From positions 45,603,733 through 45,667,732 of the forward strand of contig NC_068571.1 of assembly GCF_025698545.1 (NCBI RefSeq): DNA of 64,000 nt, written 5' to 3'. The notes under the pieces are model-generated. The model did not search any database. It was not told the DNA's origin and saw only the letters and a program-made list of their open reading frames with translations. The stretch's first letter is position 1, and each line of letters opens with the position of its first letter. The translations under genes and the position numbers were made by a program. Positions 11,460 to 24,417 of the stretch are shown here, one piece after another. The stretch comes from Gossypium raimondii. Lineage: Eukaryota > Streptophyta > Magnoliopsida > Malvales > Malvaceae.

Positions 11460-14030
11460 AATGAGTTGGTTTCACCTTCAAATCACTAACTCGATTCTGA
11501 AATTAAAATAAGTTTACTATTTGAAGATATTTTAACAAATTAAAGTATGTATATGATGAGATTTGAACCGCATCGATTAAATTAGTATAATCTTAAACTT
11601 GCCATCCAACTTAAGTTTTATTTTAATACATTTTATCTTAATATACACGAGTTATTATCTTCATTAGTTGTATATTTATACTTACTATTTATTAAGTGTT
11701 TTACTCAGTTGGTGTCACCCTCAACCGGGTCACCGACTCAGTTAATAAATTATGAAAATACATTTCCGTAATTAAAATAAGTTATACTATTTGAGGGTAT
11801 TTTAGTCTTTTCATTTTAACAAAAATTTTATTATATGTATATGGTGGGATTTAAACCCACATCAATTAGATTAAATAAAGCGTTCAATTTATTACTTAAC
11901 CAAAACTTCATTTTAATATACTTTATGCATTTTTATTTTAATATGCACGAGCTATTATCTCCATTAGTTTTATTTATTAATAATATTGTTAATCGAATTG
12001 GTGTTATAAGTCAATTGGACTCTAACTCACAATTGTCGACAAAACTATGATAAATAATTGTAGTGCGTTTAGTATTTTTTTATCTAATGTATTTATGTGT
12101 TTAAATTTCGTTTTACTCACAAATTAATCTAGTTTTTAATTTTAATATGGTACAAATTTCATGTGTTATTATGATTAATTAGTTTCAAACTATATATTTT
12201 ATTATTTATTGTATGTTATTTTAAACACACATTTGTGTTCTAAGTTTATAGTTTCCACATGCATACACTTGTGATAGGATTTCTAATTATTATATAAGCT
12301 CTGATTGAGTTGGTGTCACTTTCAATCGGATTACCAACTTGGTTATGGAAATTATGAAAATGCATTTTGTAATTAAAATAACTTATATTATTCGAGGTAT
12401 TTTGCCTTCTCATTTTCAAAAAATAATAAATATATGTGTATAATGAGATTTAGTCTTTTCATTTTCAAAAAAAACCAATAAAAATATGCATATGGTAGGA
12501 TTTAAACCTAAATCAATTGCATAAGTAAAACCTTTAATTTATCGCTCAACTAAAGCTAGGTCACCAACCCGGTTACAAGAATTACGAAAATACCTTTCCG
12601 TAATTAAAAGCTAATATTATCCGAGGATACTTTAGCATTTTCATTTTAAAAAACTAATAAAACTAATTGCACAAGTAAAATTTTAATTTACCACTTATCT
12701 AAAGCTTTATTTTGATAATTTTATAGATTTTAATTTTATTATGCACATTTTATTACTTTCATCAATTGTATATCTATACTTCTATTATTTAAGCTCCTAA
12801 GCGAGTTGGTGAGTTTATTTTCAAAAAAGTAATAAAAATATGCATACGGTAAAATTTGAACCTAAACCAATTGCACAAGCCAAACCTTTATTTACATCTC
12901 AACTAAAACTTTATTTTTGTAATTTTATACATTTTAAATTTATTATCCATACTTTATTACTTCCATCAATAGTATATATCGTATTATTAATAAAAACCTG
13001 ACTAAGTTGGTGTCACGAGATAACTGGACACCAATTCGGATAGGGAAATTATGAAAATATCTTTTGTAATTAAAATAAATCATATTATTCGAGGGTATTT
13101 TAGTCTTTTATTTTAACAAAAATCAATAAAAATATGGATATGGTGGGATTTGTACCCACACAAATTGAAGTAGAAAAAGTTTATATTTACAACTCAATCA
13201 AATTTTTATTTTGATATTTTTTATACATTTTTTTAATATGCAAAATTTATTATCTCCACCAGTTGTATCTATACCATTAATAAAACATCTGACTGAGTTG
13301 GTGTCACGAGTCAACCAGACACCAACTCGGTTAAAAAATTACTGGGATGTCCTTCTATAATTAAAAAAATATTATTATTATTTGAAGGTATTTTAGTCTT
13401 TTCACATAAAAAAAACCAAAAAAATATGCATATAGTGATATTTAAATCCACGCCATTTATATTTAAAAACCTTTAATTTATCACTCAACTAAAATTTTAT
13501 TTTGATATTTTGATATATTTCAATTTTATTATTCACACATTATCACCTCCACTAGTTCTATATACTAATAATGTATTTGATTAAGTTGGCGTCGAAATTA
13601 ACTCGACACGGCTTAAGATTTATGAGAACACAATGATAAACAATTTAATCTAATTTTTCATTTCAATAATGTACATATTTAATGTATTATTATTAATTAA
13701 TTTCAAATATCATATTTCGTTATTTATTGCGTGTTACTTTTAAACACGCATTTGTGTTCAAAATTATGGTTTTCACACACATATGCATGTGATAGGATTT
13801 CTAATATTAATAATGTATTTAATTGAGTTGGTATCACAAGTTAACTCAACGCCTACTCAAGATTGAATACAACATAATGGTAAACAATTTAATCTTTTTT
13901 TTAATTTTAGTTCATGGTTATTGTTATTAATTAGTTTCAAGCCGTATGTTTTATTACGACACACATTTGTGTTCTATATTTATAGTTTTCACACGCATAA
14001 GTATGTGATAAAATTTATTTTGATTTAAAT
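11460..14030. repeat. Degenerate tandem array, about 245-290 bp units
   Basis: Units begin at a 'gagttggtgtcac'-like head near 11463, 11707, 11994, 12305, 12805, 13005, 13295, 13585 and 13823. Most units then carry the same series: a 'gaaaatac..ttccgtaattaaaata' block; 'gagggtattttagtcttttcatttt'-like sequence; 'atatggtgggatttaaaccca'-like sequence; a poorly conserved part; then 'tatgcac..attacttccatcagttgtat'. A second unit type (near 12060-12300, 13620-13815 and 13860-14015) has 'cacacatttgtgttc' and 'tgtgataggatttcta'. The head can fold: at 13295-13305 and 13318-13328 there is a perfect 11-bp inverted repeat (GAGTTGGTGTC/GACACCAACTC). No coding capacity. The family is unknown to me. Confidence 0.75.
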
Positions 14031-14609
14031 TAAATTTAAAAATCGATTAGGTCCCAAGATTAATGGAAGGTTAAACATGAAAATTATGAGAGGAATTAGA
14101 CATGTAGACTCATAAAATTGATTAATTAGTGAAATATTAGAAAGATAAGAAGGGCAGCCAATTTCTTCATTTGTATAAGTAAAACTTGAGTGTTGGTTTT
14201 AAATTACTCTTTATTTTATTTAGCAATTTTAAATGTAGTAGTTAAAGTCCAAGTCAATGACTTGGACACTTTTCTTTTTGTAATTGTGCTAATATCCCCA
14301 ATTTTGTTTTTCAAGTCAAAGACTTGCTAATCCGAGAAAATTAAAATTGTTTGTTGAAGAAACAATTAATTAATTAAAATTTTTGTGTTTAATTATTTGT
14401 CAAATTGGAAAATTCATGAATTTTAGGGCTTGAGAAAATCTAAAAATTGATCCAAACCGATGTATTCAGTTCGGGCTTTGTAATGTTTGGTTCAATTTCG
14501 AGTTGATATTATCATTTAAATCGCACAATTCGGTTTGAGTTTGGTTCTCACATGAAACCCGTTTTATCTAAATAAAATCGAAAGAAAAAAAATCTATTTT
14601 TAAAAGAAT
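14031..14609. other. Intergenic, no gene seen
   Basis: AT-rich sequence between the tandem array and an LTR fragment. Nothing recognisable. Confidence 0.45.
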
Positions 14610-14730
14610 TGTTGGGGATAAACTCGGTTAAGCAATGAACAAGTAAAACAACAAAGAAATCGAAAAGATCGAACACAAATATTTTACGTGAAAAAATCCC
14701 TCCGAAGAGGATAAAAAACCGCGGGTAAAA
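14610..14730 (-). repeat. Truncated copia LTR end
   Basis: The start 'tgttggggataaactcggttaag' and the downstream 'tccctccgaagaggataaaaaaccg' parallel the left part of the LTR at 2916-3020. The match stops after about 120 bp. It is a fragment of a related but distinct copia family with no internal region attached. Confidence 0.7.
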
Positions 14731-16025
14731 AAACAAGATTGGATCATACTAGCATATTGCATATTTCATAACTTGAATTGCAGGTTGAATTGAGATAATC
14801 CATATTTCGAAGAGTAAACAGAAGACGGATATCTTGATAATCTTAGTAATGTAGATTCAAATTCAAATGATAATGAACTTAGTATAATAAGCATATATTA
14901 AATATTAAAGAGAGAACAACTCAAAAATATGCACTAGAACAAATAAATAAAATTGCATACGATGTGTATTTTTCTTACTATTTTATTAGTAATCGTATTA
15001 TCAACTACTTTTTAGATTAACATAATGCGCATGATGATTTTATTTTAAATTTTATTACTCGTTTAAAATTATTTATTGTTATACTAATATTTTTAAAATA
15101 TAAAGTATGTAAATATTTAATTACAATTTGTACCATCAAGTATAACATAGAAAATTACGATGTATTTACACTCTGGCAAGTAAAACACGTGTGAAGAATT
15201 ACAATTTATTGTAATTATAAGAGAGTATAATTACTACCTTAATAATTATATTTTATTTAATTAATTTGTATTATCCAATCTAATAATAAATCAATCCTAA
15301 ATTAGGGAAAAGTTGATACACGTGCATATTTCAAGAGTCGGACTATAAACTTTATTGAAATTATTACATTCACTTTTGACTAAAAAATTATAAAATTTAT
15401 ATTTAATAAATACACCAAATTTAAGTCGGTTAAAGATAGTATTAAGGTAGTGTTTAACCACGTTTGTACACATGTTTTTTTGGATAAAATATGCGCTTAG
15501 TCACTTTAAATAGGGTTATTTTATTTTAATCATCTAATTTTTTTGTTAATTTGATTATTCTAAAAGTACTTGATCGAATTAGTTACTATATCGTTAAATG
15601 ATAACGGAATGTTAATAGTGCATTTGTATGAAAAGTTTTGGGTGGCTAAAATAAGAATGATCCCTATTTAGAGTGACTAATGACTAGTTTACCCTAATTT
15701 TAAAGTGACTAGCATAAAATGCACCATTAGACTTTCATTATCCTTTAACAATAAATAATTAAATTAAAGAAAAAATTAAAATTAATTAAATAAAACGATA
15801 TATATTAAAATAACTAATGAGATAGTTTACCCATATTCCTAGTACCATATATAGCTTTTTCATCTTCCAATTATTCTTTTTAAAGCATATTAGTGAGAAA
15901 TATACGTTTTCTAATTCAAATAATGTTTCAATAAAGTAGGTTTATTTCTAAAAGGTAGATTTTAAAATAATATTTCTACTAATAATTGTGTATCCATATT
16001 TTTAATGAAATTCATATTGATTTGT
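14731..16025. other. Intergenic, no gene seen
   Basis: AT-rich with no coding signal. The stretch 15490-15730 contains phrases also typical of short non-coding plant repeats ('gtgactaatgactag'), but I cannot define ends. Confidence 0.4.
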
Positions 16026-16029
16026 ATAA

Positions 16030-16165
16030 TGATAGATTTAGCTTGATTGATATGGCATTATTGTCAATGTAGGAGAGTATGGGTTCGAGTATGTTAAAGC
16101 GCATTATCCTCCTATTTATCAGTTGGAGGGACTATGAATAGTTCTATAAAAAAAAGGAACAAATA
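16030..16165 (+). repeat. SINE-like repeat candidate
   Basis: A possible pol III A box (tagcttgattg) is followed about 35-40 bp later by a B-box-like 'gggttcgagta', then 'gcgcattatcctcctattt' and an A-rich tail (ataaaaaaaagg). This is the architecture of a tRNA-derived SINE. The B box is imperfect and I could not define target duplications. Confidence 0.45.
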
Positions 16166-16544
16166 TGATTAGAACATGTAATGGGATTATTAAAAAAGCT
16201 TATGTATCCATGGATCAGGTTGGACCAAGAGTCGATGCCAAAAAAATTTTAAGGTTGGGCCAGTTTTTGGCTCGATCAATCTACCCAAAATGTCCATTAC
16301 ACTATTCAAAAATTTAAAAAATATTAAATATATTTTTAATTGATATTATATATATTATATTTAAATTTAAATTTTTTATTATTTAAATTAATTCGAGCTC
16401 GACCAGATCGACCCGAGGTGCAAAAATACTTGTCCAAGCTCAGCCTGACCTGACTCATGAACAAGTCTAATATCAACCCAAATTCCTATTATAAACATGA
16501 TATGAAATTGAAAAAAAAACATGATACTGATATTATACATATTA

Positions 16545-17110
16545 CATATTAATCTCTTCACTAAATTTGTATCACAAGTCAATTCAAGCACCTAAAACAC
16601 ATAAAATAAATTATAAAACAACATTGCTTTATAGAATAAATTATATTTTTTGAGGGTGTTTATATCTTTTCATATAAAAGTAGAATAATACAAACACATA
16701 ATAAGATTTAAACCTAAAACACTATAAATTTCAACATCTTTACTTCATTTGAACCAAAACCTCATTTATTTTTCATATCGATTTTTATGGATATATTTGT
16801 GACATAATTTTGTTTTTCACCCACAACATGAGTGTGCCATAATCTAGTTAATCATAATTGTATTAAAATCTCGTTATCTTTACTATAATAAAACTCTTAG
16901 TTGAGTGAGCATCACTTATCAACTGAGTCCCAATTTAGTGGAGAAATTAAAAATATATATTTATTTTGTAAAATAAATTATATTATTATGAGAGCGTTTT
17001 CTCTTTTCTTATCTTATAAATTAATAAAAAATATATTCATAATAAAATTTAGGCTAGAAACCTCAAACATTCAATTTTATTATTTCAGTCAAGCTTGATT
17101 TAATTTTATA
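16545..17110. repeat. Two dispersed copies of the 11.5-14 kb repeat unit
   Basis: Near 16560 ('tttgtatcacaagtcaattcaag', then 'gagggtgttta' and 'ataagatttaaacctaaa') and near 16900 ('ttgagtgagcatcacttatcaactgag', then 'gagagcgttttctctttt') the same block order as the main array recurs. Both are more decayed. Confidence 0.6.
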
Positions 17111-17264
17111 TAATTTTTAATAAGTATATTTATTATATAATTTTCTTTCATCAACAGCGGTAATGTAACCTAAAATACAGATAATCCAATTATTAAAAAT
17201 TGGAAACATTATTAATTACATTCACCGAATCTCCTTGATTGCCAAATTATGGCCTTAAAAAGAA

Positions 17265-17286
17265 ATCATCATCATCATCATCATCA
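17265..17286. repeat. (ATC)n microsatellite
   Basis: About seven uninterrupted ATC trinucleotides. Confidence 0.9.
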
Positions 17287-17289
17287 GGG

Positions 17290-18869
17290 CGTTGCAAAAG
17301 GTGCGCTTGGCTCAATGAAAAATTGTTTTAATGTCCCTCCCCAAATTAAAAGATTCAATTTAATCCTTATTAACTTTTAATTAAATAAAAACATTAATAA
17401 TTTAATTTAAGTATTTTGTTTATATAAAACTTGTAGTTTTGGTCCCAAAATTTTATAATCTTATCTCGGCTCCTCCTAATAAAATTTCTAACTTCATCAA
17501 TGAAACAATATTTATAAATATGGAATGCATTGAAGGTATAATAAACAGGGTTGTTAACAACTGAAGGAAGCAAGGAGAATATCAAGTGATTGGATCCAAT
17601 GCACAGCTGTAGGTTGGGCCCAATTGTAGGGGTGGGGGTCCATCCACATTCTATATATATAACCACCAAGGGACCACATCATAACTTCTTCTCCTTCAAC
17701 CATCTCTATTCCTAACCCAGGATTTGGACCTCATTTTCATTTTTATTTAATTTGGCTGAAAATGAGAACCAAGAATGAGATGTTGAGATATTCCTCAAAA
17801 GTTTCAAGGATTCTGTAACACATGGTAGTTAGTTTGTTGAGGTTCCGAATTTTGGTCAACCTTCAACTTCCCATACACATCAAAGATTATACCATCTCAA
17901 ATGGAGTCCCATCTATTCATGAATCACATTTTTTGTTCTAACTAAAATTTAAGAGTTTAAATAAAAATATTAAACCTAAAAAATAAATTTATAGGGCAAA
18001 CATAGAGTAAACTCAAACTTGAACATTCACGAATCGAGTTTGGCCCAACCCATTTTTTTAAAAGTCTAATATTTTATACCATGTTACTTTTATATATTAT
18101 GTAATTTATAACACATAAAAATTAAATATACAATATTATATATATTATATACTAATATAATTTAAACATTAAAAAGTGTTAAATTAACAATATATAAAAT
18201 TTATAAAAATATTAAATTAAAAATAATATAAATTTTAATTTTAAAAATAATAATATGAGCAAGGCCAGCAAGCCTAAAATGAATTTAAGTTAACTATTTA
18301 TAAATATGTGCAGACTCGGATAAAATTTTTAACTCATATTTCAAGCAAAATCGAACTTGAACAAATATAAAGTTCGTCAATATCATACCTAAACCCAAAC
18401 TAAATCTAACCCGACACCAGCCATGAACACCTTCAGATTAGACAAACCGATCACACGAAAAACCAACCATACATCAATTCGGACAAAAGGTTAAACAACT
18501 TTTAAATGAATTGTTTGGAACTAATTACACTAGACCAAAAAAATCGATCGAACCAATTTTTAATAATTTTTGTTATGGATTGAACTTATAAGACTTGGAA
18601 CACCATCTATCGAAACGAAACTTATCACATTCACTACATACACGTGAAAACTACATATTTAGAATATACAAGTATGTTTAAAAATAACATATCATAAATA
18701 ATAAAATGTATAATTTAAAATCAATTAATAATAATACAAATTATGTATGATATTAAAATATAAAAATTAAATTGTGAGTAAAACAAAATTTTAAAACCTA
18801 AATACATCAAATTAAGAATCCTAAATGCATTACAATAGTTTATTATGATGTTGTCATCAATCTTAAATT
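17290..18869. other. Intergenic, no gene supported
   Basis: AT-rich. A TATA-like stretch near 17652-17664 is followed by a CT-rich leader-like segment ('cttcttctccttcaaccatc'), but no convincing open frame follows. It may be a dead promoter. Confidence 0.4.
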
Positions 18870-19195
18870 CGTGTCAATTCAACTTGTGATATTAACTTAA
18901 TCGAAAACATTATCAATTGATAGAAATAATAAAATATGTATAATAAAATTAAAAATATGGAACAAAATAAAAAATTGATTGAGTAGTAAGATTAAAGTTT
19001 TATCAGTGCAAGTGGTATGAGTTTAAATCACACCATATGTAATTTTTTATGATCTTTAAAAAAATTAAAACGACTAAAATACCCTTAAATAATATAACTT
19101 AATTTAAGTACAAAAGGATATTTTCACTAACCACCGTGTTGACTCGTAACACCAACTCAATCAAAAGCTTAAATAATAGTATAGATAAACAAATA
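18870..19195. repeat. Inverted dispersed copy of the array unit
   Basis: Read on the minus strand the head (gattgagttggtgttacgagtc, ending at about 19165) is followed by the 'gggtattttagtcgttttaat' and 'gtgtgatttaaactcatacca' blocks. It is the same unit as the 11.5-14 kb array in opposite orientation. Confidence 0.6.
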
Positions 19196-19811
19196 GAAGT
19201 GTCCAAAATTGTATTAGAAGTTGTAATACTTGCACAATACCTGCACCTATGTAATTTTATTTTTTTTATCTTTCATGTCTGTTTTTACCGTCCATATTCA
19301 AAATTCATTACTGCCTCTCTCAATAATATCTCAACTCCAAAGTTCAAATTTACGTTCTTTCCTTGGGAATACAATATCCCTTACTGCACCTAACACTTGA
19401 TTATACCTATGTATATTTTTTAGTTTGGTATTAGAGAGATTTCATGGATCAACTTATTTAATGCTTTCTATTTTCATGTTTGCTCTCATTCCAAGGTGCA
19501 TAGGGATAACTATCATTTGAAAAGAGAGAAAAAGCAACAATTGTTGGTTGAAACGTCCTCGAAAGATTATATCCTCCTACTCATATTCTAACATACATCG
19601 GTGTAATTGAAGCAACATTTTAACTCATCGGAGAACAAATGTGTAAAGACACTAGAAAATGAATTGAGAGTTACCAATAAAAGGAAGGCCATCTCAAGTG
19701 TGTAGTATGAAAGGCCTAATGTTGGAACAAAACTCTAAATGCAGCTCAGCTAACATCACTTAAAAAGATGCCAAATTGGAGGACTTACCATTCAAAATAT
19801 CAGCATGGGAA
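19196..19811. other. 3' flank of the NIF-like gene, no other gene seen
   Basis: The part adjoining 19811 should hold the 3' untranslated region of the minus-strand gene. Nothing else is recognised. Confidence 0.45.
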
Positions 19812-22800
19812 TTACCCAGCATGTAACCTCAAATCTTTTATAACCTGGGAATAGAATTCCCAATGCGGATCTGCCTCTGTGATAGCCTGTTGCCCAAATG
19901 GATTTTGCTCCACAAACTTCTGAACATTCTCTGCTACAGCTATCCGTTCAAGATAGTCCCGAATATCTCCTCCAGGTGCTGTTGCATACATTATTTAACA
20001 ATGACAATTGTGATAAAATGCATACACAAGAATAAATAAAATGAAGGAATTAGGTACACTACAGATGACCGTCGATGCAAACTCTAATGCCAGATCTGTA
20101 ACATGGACCAATATCATATACAGGTAATGATCTATAAAGCCGCTTGGGCTCCCCCCCAGCCCCCCCAAAAAAATTTTGCTGAAATATGAGAGTATATCCA
20201 GTTACTGAAACATAACTAAACCGTCACTAGCCAAATCTACAAAGTTATGGGCAAGCCAAACAACGGTATATCCATTGATCTTGCAGAAGTTAATGAAGTA
20301 TTACCAACTGTTGAAAAGATCAGCTGGAAATGATTTAAGTCAATGATGTTTTCACAATACCTAGAAGATAAATATATATATGCATAACCGACTTGAGATA
20401 ATGGCACGACAATCACATTAATATGATTACTGACTGCATGTACACTGTTCCATATAGTCAACACAACTTTATAACACAGTAATACATGCAAATACAATGA
20501 CTCCATTATCGGATTTCCCTGACAAGAAAGACGTATTTGGACCCAACAAATTTATGATTTTAACATAGTTAAAGAGTAGGATTTACAGGGCCTATTTAAT
20601 AAGATTCACTTTTACATTTTTCTCTTCTGTGAAAAAGGCCTAAAAGGTAAGATCAACAATATGCCCCCTGTGAAGGCTTATATACTACATCGCGGTCAAT
20701 CTGTTTGTGTACCTTTAATTCCCTAAAACATGCTTAACTCATGTCTCACCTAATGAATGATCATCGGCATCCGTGTATTGATAAGGATATGGAAATATAC
20801 CAGTATTTGCCTACGAATGAAAAGATAGAAGCTAGCATAAGTATTAGAGCAGCATTTGAATTTCAACAATCCAAAGTGTTAAATAAGCCATATTCACCAA
20901 GTGAGTAAGCAAATAAAGGAAAACATTTAAAAACTCACAGGATTTCGCAAAGCCTTATATGGCGAATCATCCAACAATAGTGTGTTTGATTCATCATAGT
21001 CGCCCCTCCTCCAAGGAAGCTCGGGTAAACACCTGTCCCATAATTTTCTAAGTTCCTTCAAAACAAGCGGTTTCTCCTCATTCTCGAGGGTTTTGAATTT
21101 TGTAATTGTACACAGCTTTCGGTCCTGCAAGAAACCCATACCATGAGACGAATAAATTATACACAGCACTAACATATTAATGTACTTACAAAAGAGAGAA
21201 GCATTTATAAAAAAATTTCATGCCACTTTAGCCCACAAGAGTTTTGCATATCTGGCTTATATTCCCCCCAATAAAATACAAAACTTGATGAAAATCAGAT
21301 TTATTTAGAACAAGAATATTATTTTAGTTAAAAAAGGAAAGTAACAAAGCTAGTTTGCTTAGGTTCTGTTTTATCTCTCGAGTATTTTGAGTCTGCATAC
21401 TCGTGATTCAACAGGCTGGATTGGATAGATTTAGAAATGTTGGGTGTTACTATGTGTTAAGTACTATATCATTTAATGTTCCATAAGATATAGATGTATT
21501 AGTAGTAGGGTAGATATAAGCATATAGAATTGAACTTGGAATAATATACAACCTGTATACTGTATAGTTCAGCTTCAGTATGTCATTTATATTTTAAAAA
21601 ATCACACATACTAATTAAAACCACCTTATGTGATTAACTAATCATTTAAATGTAGCTCATTGATTGAAGGCCATGCATACGATGAAAAAGACAAGAAAGA
21701 AATGATATAGACTAATTAGCTAACCAAAACTTTGGCAATTATCCCATTACTGGGAATAGTTAAATACCACAGGGAATGTTGCTTACCCAACAGAAAAACA
21801 GTTCACGTTTCCATTGTTTTCTAAGAAGAAGCCCAATCATCTTCGTCATGTTTCTACTGCAACAACAATTAATAGCAACACGGTCAAGGCATGGCGTCAT
21901 TCATGAAGGAGCATTAAATTCTACAGTTCACTTATGTAACATAGCAACGCTTAAATAATAATAATAATAATAATAACAGTATAACTATGGAAGACACTTC
22001 TCAAGCAAAGGCAGGAGCATACTTTACTCTTGACGACCAGATTCCGACATTAAATGTCTTGAAGCAAAATTCGAGAAATTCAACACAAAACGGTCTAAAG
22101 AAAACTGTAAAGAAAAAAAGAAAACATGAGCCACAGTCGAAGTATAATTAATGGAAGACAAACAAAGATTTCAGATATTTCTATTTCAATTACTATTTAT
22201 TACCTCCTTTCCCATCTACTCTAGTATTTGGCTTTCTTTTTGGTTGTTGAACAACATCTACAAGAATTCCATTCAAATCAAGCACAAGAAGCTTTTTCCT
22301 AGGACGCCAGACGCTTTTTCTTTGAAATGAAGAGTACAATGTTTGTGAGAAATTGTTCTCTTTAACATTAGTTGTTAGTGTAGCATTGTCTTTTACGACT
22401 GCCAAGTTTGAAGGAGAAGCATTAGCTGCTAGTGTAACATTGTCTTTTGTGTCAGCCAAGTTTGAAGGAGAAACATTAGCTGTTCGTATAACATCATCTT
22501 TTGTGACAGACAAGTTCGAAGGACAAACATTAGCTGCTAGTGTAACATCATCTTTTGCAACAGCCAAATTCAAAGGAGAAGGATTAACTTCTTCCATCTT
22601 GGTTTCTTTCTCAACATCCTTCGACTTCTTTCTTTTCTTTCTTTTCCTTCCTTTAAGATCAGATTCAATGCCTATGTTGTTGCCCAATGCTTCCCCTGAA
22701 GCCTGTGCAGGCATAGCGTGACCAACTGGTACTTCACCGGACCCATTTTCCGAACAACCAATTGTAGGCTCCTTCTCTCTATGCTCAACAGAAATCTGTA

Positions 22801-23707
22801 TTGGGCCATTCTCCTGGACATGTTCTAAACCATCTCCCAATAGATTAGAAGACTTCTTCTTCTTCTTGTGATGGGTTTTTACCTTTTTTGATTTTTCAAT
22901 AACTTCAGTTTCAGGCATAACAATATCTCCATCAACATGGGGATTTTGAATTCCTGAAAAATCACTTTGCTTATAAGTTATCAAAGAAATTTTGTTAGTA
23001 TTTTTCGACTCTACAGTTTCAGATATAGAAATAGGATCCTCCTTTCTAATATTCTTTTCATTAATAATTTGAGGTTCAGTACACCTTTCATTTTCAACTT
23101 CATTACTGTCCTTGCCATTGCTCTTTGAGCTAATATCTTCATCCTCCATGACATTAAGCGTTGTCTTCTTTCCTTTCCCCTTCTTCTTCTTCTTCCTTTT
23201 ACTTTCCGCTTGAACAGTTTGTTCATTCAATTGAGCCCCTTCCAGTCCAGGCTCCAAATGAGAATCACTTTCATTCTTTTCATCTACCAAAGAGTTGTCA
23301 ACTTCCACAGATGTAGCCATCTTACTCTTCTTTTTCTTCCTCTTTCGCTTCCTTTCTGAATCAGCCGATTGTCCTTTCAATGGACTCTCCGAAACATTAT
23401 TCCCCGGAGTCTGTACATTTGAATCTCTACCTGACACGGAATCATTCATTAACGAGTTCGGTTCTTCCTTCAATCCCGATGACTCCACAAAAGAATTTTC
23501 TTTCCTCTTTCTCTTCTTACGCGAACGACTCGATTGCTCTGCCCCTAAATCAACGTCCTCTGTTCCTAAACAAGCTGCTTTGTCAAGGGATTCACCATTT
23601 CTAGTTTCAATATCTCGTTCCATCCTCTGTTTCTTCATTTTCTTCCTTTCAGAACGACTCAATTTAGCATCCGAGACCGATGACTCTGAAACATTTTTCA
23701 CTTCCAT
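19812..23707 (-). CDS. Lys-rich protein with C-terminal FCP1/NIF phosphatase-like domain, 6 exons, 689 aa
   Basis: The C-terminal domain is of the FCP1/NLI-interacting-factor (HAD) type, known for Ser phosphatases acting on proteins such as the RNA polymerase II tail. Exons: 23707-22204, 22104-22023, 21856-21787, 21124-20939, 20810-20750, 19978-19812. All borders are GT-AG, phases fit, 2070 nt. Residues 1-460 are low-complexity and charged, with many KKRKRKKKK-type blocks that look like nuclear/nucleolar signals, and about four imperfect 18-residue repeats (PSNLAVVKDN type). Domain motifs: LDLNGILVD (D477, N479), GIWSS, KPLVLKEL (K570) and LLLDDSPYK (D604, D605). The usual DxDx(T/V) motif reads D-L-N-G here, so the general acid/base Asp is Asn and catalysis is uncertain. 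The (AAT)n run near 21956-21976 lies in intron 2. Substrate unknown. Confidence 0.92.
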
Positions 23708-24414
23708 TTTTTTTTAATTCCAAGGTCGATCCTGTTTTCATTCACCGCAAATTAAAAATTAAAACAAATAGCGCAGAAGATTAAAGCTATAAAATAAGCA
23801 ATGAAGCATCAAAACAATCCCTTAAAAATGAGCGAAGGTAAAGGGGGAAATGTTTTAAAGAAGAACCTGAAAATAATGAGCAGCGCCGACCCAGAAAGTT
23901 GTTGCAGACTTTGCATTTAGGGTTTTATTGTCATACTGTCTTCCGTCCCCAAACCCTAAACCCAGTAATAAAGGAACTTGAAATAATGATTTATCATTAA
24001 ATATTTTAAAATTTTAGGATATGTTTGAAAATTAGAGAGTTGTTGAATAAAAGTGTAATTATTATAGTAGCAACTTTACTCTTTTGTAATTATAAAATTA
24101 TAATTTTTAGACGTGTTTGATTGATAACGAAATACAATTTATATTATAATTTCCTTTTGTCATATAAAATTATTGGTATAATAAAAATAAATTTTAAACA
24201 AGTAACAAAAATTAAAATTAATTATCATATGTATTATGTTAGTTTAAAAAGTATTCAATAACACGATTATTAATAAAAATAACAAGAAAAACAAACCTCT
24301 TATCTAATTGTTCTAATGCATATTTGTTGGGTTATACACTTTATTATCATTTGAATTTGAATCTACATCATTATGATTATCAAGATTTTCTTCTTCTATG
24401 TAGTTTTTGAAGTA
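23708..24414. other. 5' leader/promoter of the NIF-like gene and flank
   Basis: The minus-strand transcript should start in about 23750-23960 ('cctaaatgcaaagtctgcaac', 'gggtttggggacgg' read on minus). I cannot place a TATA box or start with confidence. 24000-24414 is AT-rich without a gene. Confidence 0.35.
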
Positions 24415-24417
24415 TTA

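Noticed and set aside
17640..17840. Possible short gene after a TATATATA stretch
   Set aside because: The leader-like sequence is followed by no open frame of meaningful length or splice structure.
22353..23717. Long plus-strand frames opposite the NIF-like exon 1
   Set aside because: They are mirror frames of the repetitive lysine-rich coding exon, whose splice phases and domain make the minus strand certain.
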